The translations under genes and the position numbers were made by a program. Below the pieces are notes generated by a model, which ran no database searches, was not told the origin of the DNA, and worked only from the letters and a program-made list of their open reading frames with translations. This document shows positions 1 through 7,200 of a stretch of DNA of 7,200 bases, in pieces (the stretch's first letter is position 1; every line of letters starts with the position of its first letter). The DNA is taken from NCBI GenBank assembly GCA_027083655.1, contig JALWNS010000101.1, forward strand, positions 1 to 7,200, written 5' to 3'. This DNA is from Bacteroidales bacterium (GTDB taxonomy: Bacteria > Bacteroidota > Bacteroidia > Bacteroidales > S143-33).

Positions 1-198
1 GAGCGAGGCCCTATAACCAAATATAATCCAACAAAAGTAGAAATATTCAAAGATGCTAGTGGCAACTTGATAGTACGCTTTCTATACAAAGTTTACTACG
101 AAAAAATCACTCTTACCGAAGAGCTGCTATTGATACAACGCCAACCAAAGACCCAGTTCAAGGTTCTCAAATACACATACAATTACCGCATGAAATGA
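1..198 (+). CDS. C-terminal part of an unrecognised protein (5' end outside the window)
   Basis: The first reading frame is open from the left edge for 65 codons and stops with TGA at 196-198. It has no start inside the window that would explain it better, so it is most likely the tail of a gene that begins upstream. The visible residues alternate polar and hydrophobic ones, with tracts such as GNLIVRFLYKVYYEKITL and a later stretch rich in Leu, Ile, Tyr and Lys. This suggests antiparallel beta strands, and the end is basic (NYRMK). No membrane segment or catalytic motif is visible. The segment is too short to assign to a family, and no function is proposed. It ends 73 bases before the acyl-CoA synthetase on the same strand. 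I see no clear hairpin in that gap, so cotranscription is possible but not shown. Its status as a real gene rests only on the open frame, plausible composition and absence of a competing frame. Confidence 0.6.
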   Translation, partial: ERGPITKYNPTKVEIFKDASGNLIVRFLYKVYYEKITLTEELLLIQRQPKTQFKVLKYTYNYRMK

Positions 199-271
199 TA
201 TAAAATATTTTTTCGCTCTTGCTAAAATCTTATTTTTATGCACCGTAAAACGATTAAAAACAGACAACAAA

Positions 272-2332
272 ATGATAACCAAAGAATTAATCAACCCACA
301 AAGTATTGTCGTTGTCGGAGGGTCTAACGACATTCGTAAACCTGGAGGTAAAGCTTTGAAGAATCTAATAGACCAGGAATATAAAGGAAAACTTTATGTT
401 GTCAACCCCAAAGCAGATGAAGTACAGGGTATCAAATCATACCGCGATGTCAACTTACTACCGCAAGTAGACTTGGCAATACTTGCTATCCCTGCACAGT
501 TTTGTCCTGACACAATGGAAATCCTTGCTAAGGAGAAAGGTACCAAGGGATTTATTGTTTTTTCTGCCGGCTTTAGCGAGGAAAGCGAAGAAGGCGCCCG
601 CCTCGAAAAACGGATGGTAGAGATAGCAAATCAATACAATGCTTCTCTTATCGGGCCTAACTGCATTGGCGTAATAAACACAAATTACGCGGGTGTCTTC
701 ACCACACCTATTCCAAAGCTTGATCCCAAAGGCATAGACATGATCTCCGGGTCTGGAGCTACAGCAGTATTCATCATGGAATCTGCCCTACCCAAAGGAC
801 TCACATTTAATAGTATATGGTCGGTAGGTAATAGTGCACAGATAGGCGTAGAAGAAGTACTAGAATACATGGACGAAAACTTTGACCCAGAACGTGACTC
901 CAAGGTCAAGCTCCTCTATATAGAAAAAATCGAAAAACCTCAGAAATTTCTCAAGCACACACAATCCCTTATCCGCAAAGGCTGCCGCATAGCCGCCGTA
1001 AAAGCAGGTAGCTCCGAAGCAGGTAGCCGTGCTGCTTCCTCCCACACAGGAGCTCTGGCAAGCTCAGACGAAGCCGTGAGCGCACTATTCCGCAAAGCAG
1101 GCATCGTTCGCTGCCAGGGACGCGAAGAGTTGGCTACCGTTGCTGCAATCTTCCAGCAGAAAGAGCTACAGGGCGATAGTGTAGCTGTCGTCACACACGC
1201 CGGTGGACCAGGCGTTATGCTTACTGACGCCCTCTCTAACGGCGGAATGAAAGTTCCTCCAATTGACCAGCACATACAAAAAGACTTGCTAGAACACCTG
1301 TTCCCTGGATCCTCTGCCGCCAATCCTATTGACTTCCTGGCCACAGGTACAGCCGAACAGCTGGACTATATTCTGCAGACATGCGAAGAACGCTGCGATA
1401 ATATCGACGCTATTGCTGTTATCTTTGGGACACCTGGACTATTCCGTGTGTTTGACGCTTATGACGTTATACACAAGCACATTGAGAAAAACAAAAAGCC
1501 TATTTACCCTATAATGCCATCGACAAGTGAAGCAGCAGAAGAAATAAAGCATTTCCAGGCCTATGGGCATCAGTCATTCCACGATGAAGTATTATTCGGC
1601 CAGGCATTGGTTAAAGTATGGAAGACACCCAAGCCTTCTACCCTTGATGTACCTCTGCCTGAGGATATTAACACGGAAAAAATTAGACAAATCATTTCAA
1701 CTGCAGATAATGGCTACCTAAGCCCAGAAAACGTTAGCAACCTGCTCGACGCTGCCGGTATCCCACGCGTTCCCGAAGCAGTTGTTGATACCCAGGATCA
1801 AGCCGTTGCAAGGGCAAATGAATTCGGTTATCCACTGGTTATGAAAGTAGTAGGACCAGTGCACAAATCCGATGTAGGAGGCGTTGTGCTAGGTGTACAA
1901 AGCGAAGAAGAAGTAAAAGATCATTTCAAGCGTCTGATGCAGATACCAGATGCTAAGGGTGTACTTTTGCAGCCTATGGCCAAGGGTGTTGAGCTCTTTG
2001 TCGGCGCAAAGCAGGAACCAAAATTCGGACATATTGTCCTCTCTGGTCTGGGCGGTATCTTTATCGAAGTGCTCAAAGATGTGCAATCTGGCCTGGCACC
2101 AATCAGCCAGGATGAAGCAATGCAAATGATAAACTCCTTGAAAGGTGTTAAAATGCTCGAAGGTGCACGAGGTACAAAACCTGTGGACAAAACACGTTTT
2201 GCAGACATTATTAGCCGTGTATCCCTACTATGCCAGCTCGCACCAGAAATAGTAGAAATGGACATTAACCCACTGCTTGCCGACGGAGACAAAATCCTGG
2301 CTGTAGATGCACGTATCAGAATTGAGAAATGA
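272..2332 (+). CDS. Acetate/acyl-CoA ligase (ADP-forming), fused alpha-beta single chain
   Basis: This 686-residue enzyme interconverts acyl-CoA, ADP and phosphate with the free acid, ATP and CoA in the cytosol. In the family the reaction passes through an acyl phosphate and phosphohistidine. Domain order seen: an N-terminal Rossmann CoA-binding domain (about 5-130, with SIVVVGGSND at 11-20 and IGPNCIG at 127-133), succinyl-CoA-ligase-like domains (about 150-450), then a C-terminal ATP-grasp domain (about 475-686). His258 in SSHTGALASSD matches the alpha-subunit phosphohistidine. His531 in HKSDVGGV matches the second His of the beta subunit. MDINPLL (663-669) is the late ATP-grasp metal/nucleotide motif. 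Alpha and beta halves, separate in archaea such as Pyrococcus, are fused here in the usual bacterial single-chain form. The ATG at 272 gives the typical N-terminus and follows an A-rich leader without a Shine-Dalgarno. Acetate is the likely main substrate, but branched or aryl acids cannot be excluded. Confidence 0.93.
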   Translation: MITKELINPQSIVVVGGSNDIRKPGGKALKNLIDQEYKGKLYVVNPKADEVQGIKSYRDVNLLPQVDLAILAIPAQFCPDTMEILAKEKGTKGFIVFSAGFSEESEEGARLEKRMVEIANQYNASLIGPNCIGVINTNYAGVFTTPIPKLDPKGIDMISGSGATAVFIMESALPKGLTFNSIWSVGNSAQIGVEEVLEYMDENFDPERDSKVKLLYIEKIEKPQKFLKHTQSLIRKGCRIAAVKAGSSEAGSRAASSHTGALASSDEAVSALFRKAGIVRCQGREELATVAAIFQQKELQGDSVAVVTHAGGPGVMLTDALSNGGMKVPPIDQHIQKDLLEHLFPGSSAANPIDFLATGTAEQLDYILQTCEERCDNIDAIAVIFGTPGLFRVFDAYDVIHKHIEKNKKPIYPIMPSTSEAAEEIKHFQAYGHQSFHDEVLFGQALVKVWKTPKPSTLDVPLPEDINTEKIRQIISTADNGYLSPENVSNLLDAAGIPRVPEAVVDTQDQAVARANEFGYPLVMKVVGPVHKSDVGGVVLGVQSEEEVKDHFKRLMQIPDAKGVLLQPMAKGVELFVGAKQEPKFGHIVLSGLGGIFIEVLKDVQSGLAPISQDEAMQMINSLKGVKMLEGARGTKPVDKTRFADIISRVSLLCQLAPEIVEMDINPLLADGDKILAVDARIRIEK

Positions 2333-2369
2333 AAATCCTTATTAGAATTTGGCTAAAAATTATTAAACA

Positions 2370-2407
2370 ATAACCCGTGCCTGCTATACTATGCAGGCAC
2401 GGGTTAT
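2370..2407. terminator. Perfect 15-bp hairpin between convergent genes, likely bidirectional terminator
   Basis: The arms ATAACCCGTGCCTGC (2370-2384) and GCAGGCACGGGTTAT (2393-2407) are perfectly complementary around an 8-base loop. The hairpin begins 38 bases after the synthetase stop codon and lies about 80 bases past the end of mqnE on the other strand. For the rightward transcript no T-run follows (ACTATACC). For the leftward transcript the sequence beyond the stem is moderately T-rich, including a TTTTT run after about a dozen bases. Position between convergent genes and a GC-rich stem in AT-rich DNA favour a shared terminator or 3'-end stabiliser, but it is not a textbook rho-independent terminator in either direction. 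Confidence 0.7.
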
Positions 2408-2487
2408 ACTATACCATACCCTAAACCTCTATCCTGGTCTACTGTTATTTTTACATATATAGCTTGAACTTCTGTGGCAAAAATATA

Positions 2488-3639
2488 CTAATTAAACACT
2501 TTCCTGATATTATACACTGTGTCGCGTTCCACTGGGGTGCGGTGTGCTGATTTTATTAGCCCTACCATCTCACTAACTGTCATACGTGGATGTTCTTCCT
2601 CTGCACCTGCCATAGAGTATATTTTTGTTGTATCGTCGATCGTTCCATCCAGGTCATCCACGCCAAAAGCCAGACTCATCTGTGCATTTTTTTTACCTAT
2701 ATTTACCCAGTAAGCTTTTATATGTGGTACATTGTCAAGGAACAAACGTGCAATGGCATAGTTGCGCATATCCTCAATAACACTAACCTCAGGCACATAT
2801 GACATCGGATTATTCTTGTTCCGGAATTTTAGAGGTATAAAAGCACTAAAGCCTCCTGTCTCGTCCTGCAAAGTGCGTATACGGTCCATATGAATAAGTC
2901 TGTGTTCAAATTTTTCAATATGGCCATATAGCATTGTTGCATTAGTAGTAATCCCCATTTGATGTGCTTTACGGTGAATATCCAACCAAATCTCATAACC
3001 AGGTTTATCATGAAGCTGCCTGGATAAATCATCATCCAAGATTTCTGCCCCGCCACCGGGTAAAGCTGTTAATCCTGCTTCTTTTAAAATAGAAAGACCT
3101 TGCTCTATACTAACATGGGCCTTACGAAACATATAATGTAACTCTATTGCAGTAAAAGCTTTGAGGTGAACATCTGGCAAAATATTCTTAATTTTTTTCA
3201 ACATCTCTGCATAATAATAAACATCGTGTTGTGGATGCACACCACCTGTTATGTGTACTTCTGTTATAGCAGACCCCTGATAATGTCTAGCTATCTCTTC
3301 TATCTGCTCAAGCGAATAATCCCATCCTCCACCTCTGCCTAGCTTCCGTGCATAAGAACAAAACTTACAGTTATAAACACAATAATTAGTCGGTTCTATA
3401 TGTATGTTGATATTAAAATAAACATTATCCCCTGAAACCCTCTCTTTTGCAAAGTTTGCAAGAATAGAAAGAAAATTAAACGGTGCTTCGTTGTATAAAT
3501 ACAACCCTTCATCAAAACTCAACCTTTGTCCATTTAAAACCTTCTGGGCTATTATCTCTTCCCTCTCTTTCAGTGGTAAATTCTCGAGTAATGAAATTAT
3601 TTCCTTTTTGTTTTTCGCAACTCGCGTCATTAGTCCCAT
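2488..3639 (-). CDS. mqnE: Aminofutalosine synthase MqnE (radical SAM)
   Basis: This 383-residue radical SAM enzyme joins 3-[(1-carboxyvinyl)oxy]benzoate to the SAM-derived adenosyl group, giving aminofutalosine in the futalosine route to menaquinone. The 4Fe-4S cysteines are visible as CVYNCKFC (Cys87, Cys91, Cys94) within HIEPTNYCVYNCKFCSYAR. Next come EVHITGGVHP (127-136), LPGGGAEI (193-200), the TTNATMLYGH segment (231-240) and FIPLKF (267-272). The GGVHP form fits MqnE; the related cyclic dehypoxanthinyl futalosine synthase MqnC usually carries a GGxNP-type motif, and CofH-type F420 enzymes are a weaker alternative. Length is normal for the family. The ATG at 3639 is taken as start; a second ATG at 3630 (Met4) is possible, and the nearby -7 box does not separate them. 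No other mqn gene is in the window, so the pathway must be completed elsewhere. The gene converges on the synthetase and lies downstream of fbp, but a promoter and a hairpin separate it from fbp. Confidence 0.9.
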   Translation of the reverse strand: MGLMTRVAKNKKEIISLLENLPLKEREEIIAQKVLNGQRLSFDEGLYLYNEAPFNFLSILANFAKERVSGDNVYFNINIHIEPTNYCVYNCKFCSYARKLGRGGGWDYSLEQIEEIARHYQGSAITEVHITGGVHPQHDVYYYAEMLKKIKNILPDVHLKAFTAIELHYMFRKAHVSIEQGLSILKEAGLTALPGGGAEILDDDLSRQLHDKPGYEIWLDIHRKAHQMGITTNATMLYGHIEKFEHRLIHMDRIRTLQDETGGFSAFIPLKFRNKNNPMSYVPEVSVIEDMRNYAIARLFLDNVPHIKAYWVNIGKKNAQMSLAFGVDDLDGTIDDTTKIYSMAGAEEEHPRMTVSEMVGLIKSAHRTPVERDTVYNIRKVFN

Positions 3640-3652
3640 TATTTTCTTTGTG

Positions 3653-3683
3653 CAAAAGTATTAAAGATTAAAAGTTTTCAGAA
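3653..3683 (-). promoter_or_regulatory. Bacteroidota-type promoter for mqnE
   Basis: On the minus strand TACTTTTG (3660-3653) matches the Bacteroidota -7 consensus TAnnTTTG exactly. TTCTG (3683-3679) stands 18 bases upstream as an imperfect -33 TTTG element. Only 13 bases separate the -7 box from the mqnE ATG, so the predicted 5' leader is very short, roughly 5-10 bases. This is an inference from consensus; the -33 element is the weaker half. Confidence 0.6.
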
Positions 3684-3757
3684 AATAAACTTGAAGTTCT
3701 GCCTAATAAAACTACTCTTAGCATTTCAATACTCTGTAAGGCACCTATCCTGTGTGG

Positions 3758-3794
3758 TACGGTAAGAGAGCCCTGAAGGGGCTCTCTTACCGTA
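3758..3794. terminator. Perfect 16-bp hairpin between fbp end and mqnE start, possible terminator
   Basis: The arms TACGGTAAGAGAGCCC (3758-3773) and GGGCTCTCTTACCGTA (3779-3794) pair perfectly around a 5-base loop (TGAAG on the plus strand). It begins about 28 bases beyond the fbp stop codon, where a terminator for fbp would lie. On the minus strand, however, the stem is followed by CCACACAGGATAGG rather than a T-run, and the plus-strand side lacks a T-run too. It may terminate poorly, act with Rho, or protect the fbp mRNA 3' end. It is upstream of the mqnE promoter, so it is not an mqnE leader element. Confidence 0.55.
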
Positions 3795-3822
3795 AACGTT
3801 TGCAGGGACATGGAAAAATATA

Positions 3823-4860
3823 TTAATCATTACCATTCTCAGGCAAAATACCATCTTCCTGCTCTATAAATTGCATTACTTGCTCAACCATATTTCTGGA
3901 ACCTATAAACAAAGGAACCCTCTGATGTAGCTCTGTTGGTTTAATATCTAGAATTCTCTGTCCCTTCTGGTCTACTGCCATACCACCGGCTTGTTCGACA
4001 ATAAAGGCCATTGGATTAGCTTCATATAAAAGACGCAGTTTACCATTTGGATGCTTCTTTGTAGCAGGATACATATAAATTCCTCCTTTAAGTAAATTCC
4101 TATGGAAATCGGCAACTAAAGATCCTATATATCGTGCAGTATAAGGGCGTCCTGACTCTTTGTCAGGTTCTTTACAATAATCAATGAATTTACGTACCCC
4201 TTTGGAAAACGAATGATAATAAGATTCATTTACAGAATAAATCTTGCCTATTAGTGGAGTTTTAATATCTTGATGCGAGAGGCAAAACTCACCTATAGAT
4301 GGATCTAAAGTAAATCCATTCACACCCCTTCCTGTTGTGTAAACGAGCATTGTAGATGAACCATAAATAATATAACCAGCTGCAACCTGTTTTGTTCCTT
4401 CCTGTAAAAAATCCTCTAGTTCTGGCTTATGCCCCCGTGGTGTTATCCTACGGTAAATAGAAAAAATAGTGCCTATAGATACATTGACATCAATATTAGA
4501 TGATCCATCTAAAGGATCAAGACATAGTACATATTTAGCATTTTTTGCCATCTCTGTGTCATCAAAAATAATGTCTGCCCTTTCCTCTGTTGCCATACCA
4601 GCTATTTCAGAACTTCCAAACATAGCATTTATAAAACGCTCATTAGCAAAGACATCTAGCTTCTTTACCTCCTCGCCCTGGATATTAGTCTTTTCCAGAC
4701 TTCCAAGTATGTCAACCAAGCCTGCCTGGTTGACTTCCCTATTTACAACCTTTGCTGCTAACCCGATATGAGTTAGAAGACGGGATAACTCTCCCTTGGC
4801 ATATGGAAAATCTGCTTGACGCTGAATAATAAATTCATTTAATGTTATGATTTTATTCAT
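3823..4860 (-). CDS. fbp: Fructose-1,6-bisphosphatase, class I
   Basis: This cytosolic enzyme hydrolyses fructose 1,6-bisphosphate to fructose 6-phosphate and phosphate, the committing step of gluconeogenesis. Using the ATG at 4860 it has 345 residues, normal for class I. Visible motifs in that numbering: GELSRLL (23-29), corresponding to the N-terminal AMP-site region; TEE (91-93) and [10 protein letters not shown] (115-124), which hold metal ligands; the Lys-Tyr pair just before the latter, also part of the AMP site in the pig enzyme; [13 protein letters not shown] (243-255); and the K-rich substrate loop ending in YEANP, whose Glu (280) is a further metal ligand. AMP inhibition is therefore plausible, by family knowledge. 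In-frame starts at 4869 (ATG) and 4884 (TTG) are possible, but [11 protein letters not shown] is the family-like beginning and the TTG lies in a T-run. It is divergent from groES and upstream of mqnE on the same strand. Confidence 0.94.
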   Translation of the reverse strand: MNKIITLNEFIIQRQADFPYAKGELSRLLTHIGLAAKVVNREVNQAGLVDILGSLEKTNIQGEEVKKLDVFANERFINAMFGSSEIAGMATEERADIIFDDTEMAKNAKYVLCLDPLDGSSNIDVNVSIGTIFSIYRRITPRGHKPELEDFLQEGTKQVAAGYIIYGSSTMLVYTTGRGVNGFTLDPSIGEFCLSHQDIKTPLIGKIYSVNESYYHSFSKGVRKFIDYCKEPDKESGRPYTARYIGSLVADFHRNLLKGGIYMYPATKKHPNGKLRLLYEANPMAFIVEQAGGMAVDQKGQRILDIKPTELHQRVPLFIGSRNMVEQVMQFIEQEDGILPENGND

Positions 4861-4927
4861 CTTGGACATATTTTTTGTTTGCAAAAAAATAACACATATA
4901 AATCTATAAAAAAAATTTTTGAAAACT

Positions 4928-4940
4928 TGTCAGAATGACA
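4928..4940. promoter_or_regulatory. TGTCA-GAA-TGACA inverted repeat, candidate operator or activator site
   Basis: TGTCA (4928-4932) and TGACA (4936-4940) form a perfect 5-bp inverted repeat with a 3-base spacer in the fbp-groES intergenic region. It lies about 165 bases upstream of the -12 side of the candidate groES promoter, a distance at which sigma-54 activators commonly bind, and about 70 bases upstream of the fbp ATG. Other single TGTCA/TGACA half-sites occur at 5006-5010 and 5102-5106. The repeat is short, so chance is a real alternative. Confidence 0.3.
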
Positions 4941-5088
4941 CAGATAAAATAAAACACTAAATATCAAACTGTTAAAATCCCCCTTGTTGCCAAACAGTGA
5001 AATAATGTCAGTCTTATGATTTTTAGAATTTTAACAAATCCTATTAAAACCACTAATAATCAACACATTGCAATAAAGTCTTAAAATT

Positions 5089-5106
5089 TTGGCACAAATT
5101 ATGACA
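5089..5106 (+). promoter_or_regulatory. Candidate sigma-54-like promoter of groESL
   Basis: TTGGCACAAATTATGACA contains an intact -24 element (TTGGCAC, 5089-5095). At the correct spacing is a degenerate -12 element, ATGAC in place of TTGCA: the G at 5103 is present but the conserved C is replaced by A. A start site about 12 bases downstream would leave a leader of about 20-25 bases before the groES ATG at 5139, which is plausible. An alternative is a housekeeping -7 box in the overlapping TAAAATTTTG (5082-5091), which has two extra bases compared with TAnnTTTG. No CIRCE element (TTAGCACTC-N9-GAGTGCTAA) is present between fbp and groES. Confidence 0.35.
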
Positions 5107-5138
5107 AACAAGGTGCGGAACTAAAAAAAACAAATATT

Positions 5139-5411
5139 ATGGCAGAATTCAAGATCAAACCTTTAGGAGCTCGCTTGATTGTCAAACCTATCGAAGAGCC
5201 GGAACAGACTTCCTCAGGACTTTACCTTCCTGATACTGCAAAAGAAAAATCAATGGAAGGTGAAGTCATTGCAGTTGGCAAACTTGATGACGACTACAAA
5301 GTAAAAGTAGGTGACCGTATTATTTATCAGAAGTACGCAGGGAACAAGATTGTTCTTGATGACGAAGAATATTTAATTTTAGAACAGAACGATGTTCTTG
5401 CCGTTTTATAA
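5139..5411 (+). CDS. groES: Co-chaperonin GroES (Hsp10)
   Basis: This 90-residue protein forms the heptameric lid of the GroEL folding chamber. The N-terminal strand IKPLGARLIVKP (6-17) is the family signature. The mobile loop that docks on GroEL is about residues 18-37, with the hydrophobic docking tripeptide as Leu28-Tyr29-Leu30 in SSGLYLPDTAKEK; the common form is Ile-Val-Leu or Ile-Ile-Ile. GEVIAVGK (41-48) and VKVGDRIIY (55-63) flank the roof loop, which is a little shorter than in typical homologues (KLDDDYK). The C-terminal NDVLAVL is typical. The ATG at 5139 follows an A-rich leader with no Shine-Dalgarno. groEL begins 69 bases downstream with no hairpin between, so the two form one operon. 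The upstream region carries the candidate stress-type promoter annotated separately. Confidence 0.96.
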   Translation: MAEFKIKPLGARLIVKPIEEPEQTSSGLYLPDTAKEKSMEGEVIAVGKLDDDYKVKVGDRIIYQKYAGNKIVLDDEEYLILEQNDVLAVL

Positions 5412-5456
5412 TCTAAAACCATTAACATTTTTCTTATTTCTCAAACATAAAAATAA

Positions 5457-7115
<1,659 letters not shown>

Positions 7116-7134
7116 TACCAAATATAATGTCACC

Positions 7135-7170
7135 GAAAGGAAGGGCTCGCTATGGCGAGCCCTTCTTTTT
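7135..7170 (+). terminator. Rho-independent terminator of groESL
   Basis: A perfect stem of AAGGGCTCGC (7141-7150) and GCGAGCCCTT (7155-7164) closes a TATG tetraloop. One further G-C pair and weaker G-T/A-T pairs extend it outward, and the T-rich tract CTTTTT follows directly. It lies about 20 bases after the groEL stop codon. The GC-rich stem and U-tract make this a standard intrinsic terminator for rightward transcription. Confidence 0.93.
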
Positions 7171-7200
7171 ATATACAAAAACATAGAGTAAAATATTCTC

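Noticed and set aside
199..271. Promoter for the synthetase: TATTTTTA as a -7 box
   Set aside because: Lacks the final G of TAnnTTTG and has no -33 element at the right spacing, so it was not annotated.
1921..2292. Minus-strand 123-codon frame in the synthetase 3' end as a separate gene
   Set aside because: Overlaps the conserved ATP-grasp domain in antisense and has no recognisable protein features.
4861..4884. Upstream extension of fbp to a TTG start, giving 353 residues
   Set aside because: The TTG lies in a T-run that on the minus strand reads TATTTTTTTG and loosely resembles part of a promoter. ATG codons at 4869 and 4860 follow, and the 4860 start gives the family-like N-terminus.
4971..5035. 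GTTAAAAT (4971-4978) and ATTTTAAC (5028-5035) inverted repeat as an operator or hairpin
   Set aside because: Only 8 AT-rich base pairs separated by about 50 bases in an AT-rich region; easily due to chance.
4861..5138. CIRCE/HrcA operator, small RNA or riboswitch in the fbp-groES gap
   Set aside because: No TTAGCACTC/GAGTGCTAA pair, no extended stem-loop and no conserved riboswitch core could be seen.

Overview
The window reads as chromosomal housekeeping DNA from a member of the Bacteroidota (Bacteroidetes). The evidence is protein character: GroES and GroEL, the class I fructose-1,6-bisphosphatase and the N-terminus of the ADP-forming acyl-CoA synthetase all look like Bacteroidota homologues. 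The 5' regions agree: start codons lack Shine-Dalgarno sequences and sit behind A-rich leaders, and one gene has a clean TAnnTTTG-type -7 box. The DNA is moderately AT-rich. The species cannot be named from this stretch. One useful clue is an aminofutalosine synthase, which implies menaquinone synthesis by the futalosine route rather than the classical Men route.

Layout from left to right. (1) Positions 1-198: the C-terminal end of an unrecognised, strand-rich protein entering from the left. (2) 272-2332 (+): a single-chain NDP-forming acetate/acyl-CoA synthetase with both phosphohistidine sites, followed by a perfect 15-bp hairpin at 2370-2407. (3) 2488-3639 (-): mqnE, convergent with the synthetase, with its own Bacteroidota promoter close to the start codon. 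(4) 3758-3794: a perfect 16-bp hairpin without a U-tract, between the end of fbp and the start of mqnE. (5) 3823-4860 (-): class I fructose-1,6-bisphosphatase. (6) 4861-5138: a divergent, AT-rich regulatory region with a TGTCA/TGACA inverted repeat and a partial sigma-54-like promoter. (7) 5139-7115 (+): the groES-groEL operon, closed by a strong rho-independent terminator at 7135-7169.

The genes look like four separate transcription units rather than one pathway. The synthetase makes ATP from acyl-CoA (mainly acetate metabolism), MqnE commits chorismate-derived material to menaquinone, FBPase runs gluconeogenesis, and GroES/GroEL fold proteins. All complete genes look intact, with key motifs present and no frameshifts. 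I saw no mobile element, CRISPR array, tRNA or rRNA, and no sign of a novel multi-gene system. The points most worth a second look are the groESL control region, the two intergenic hairpins and the unidentified partial gene at the left edge.
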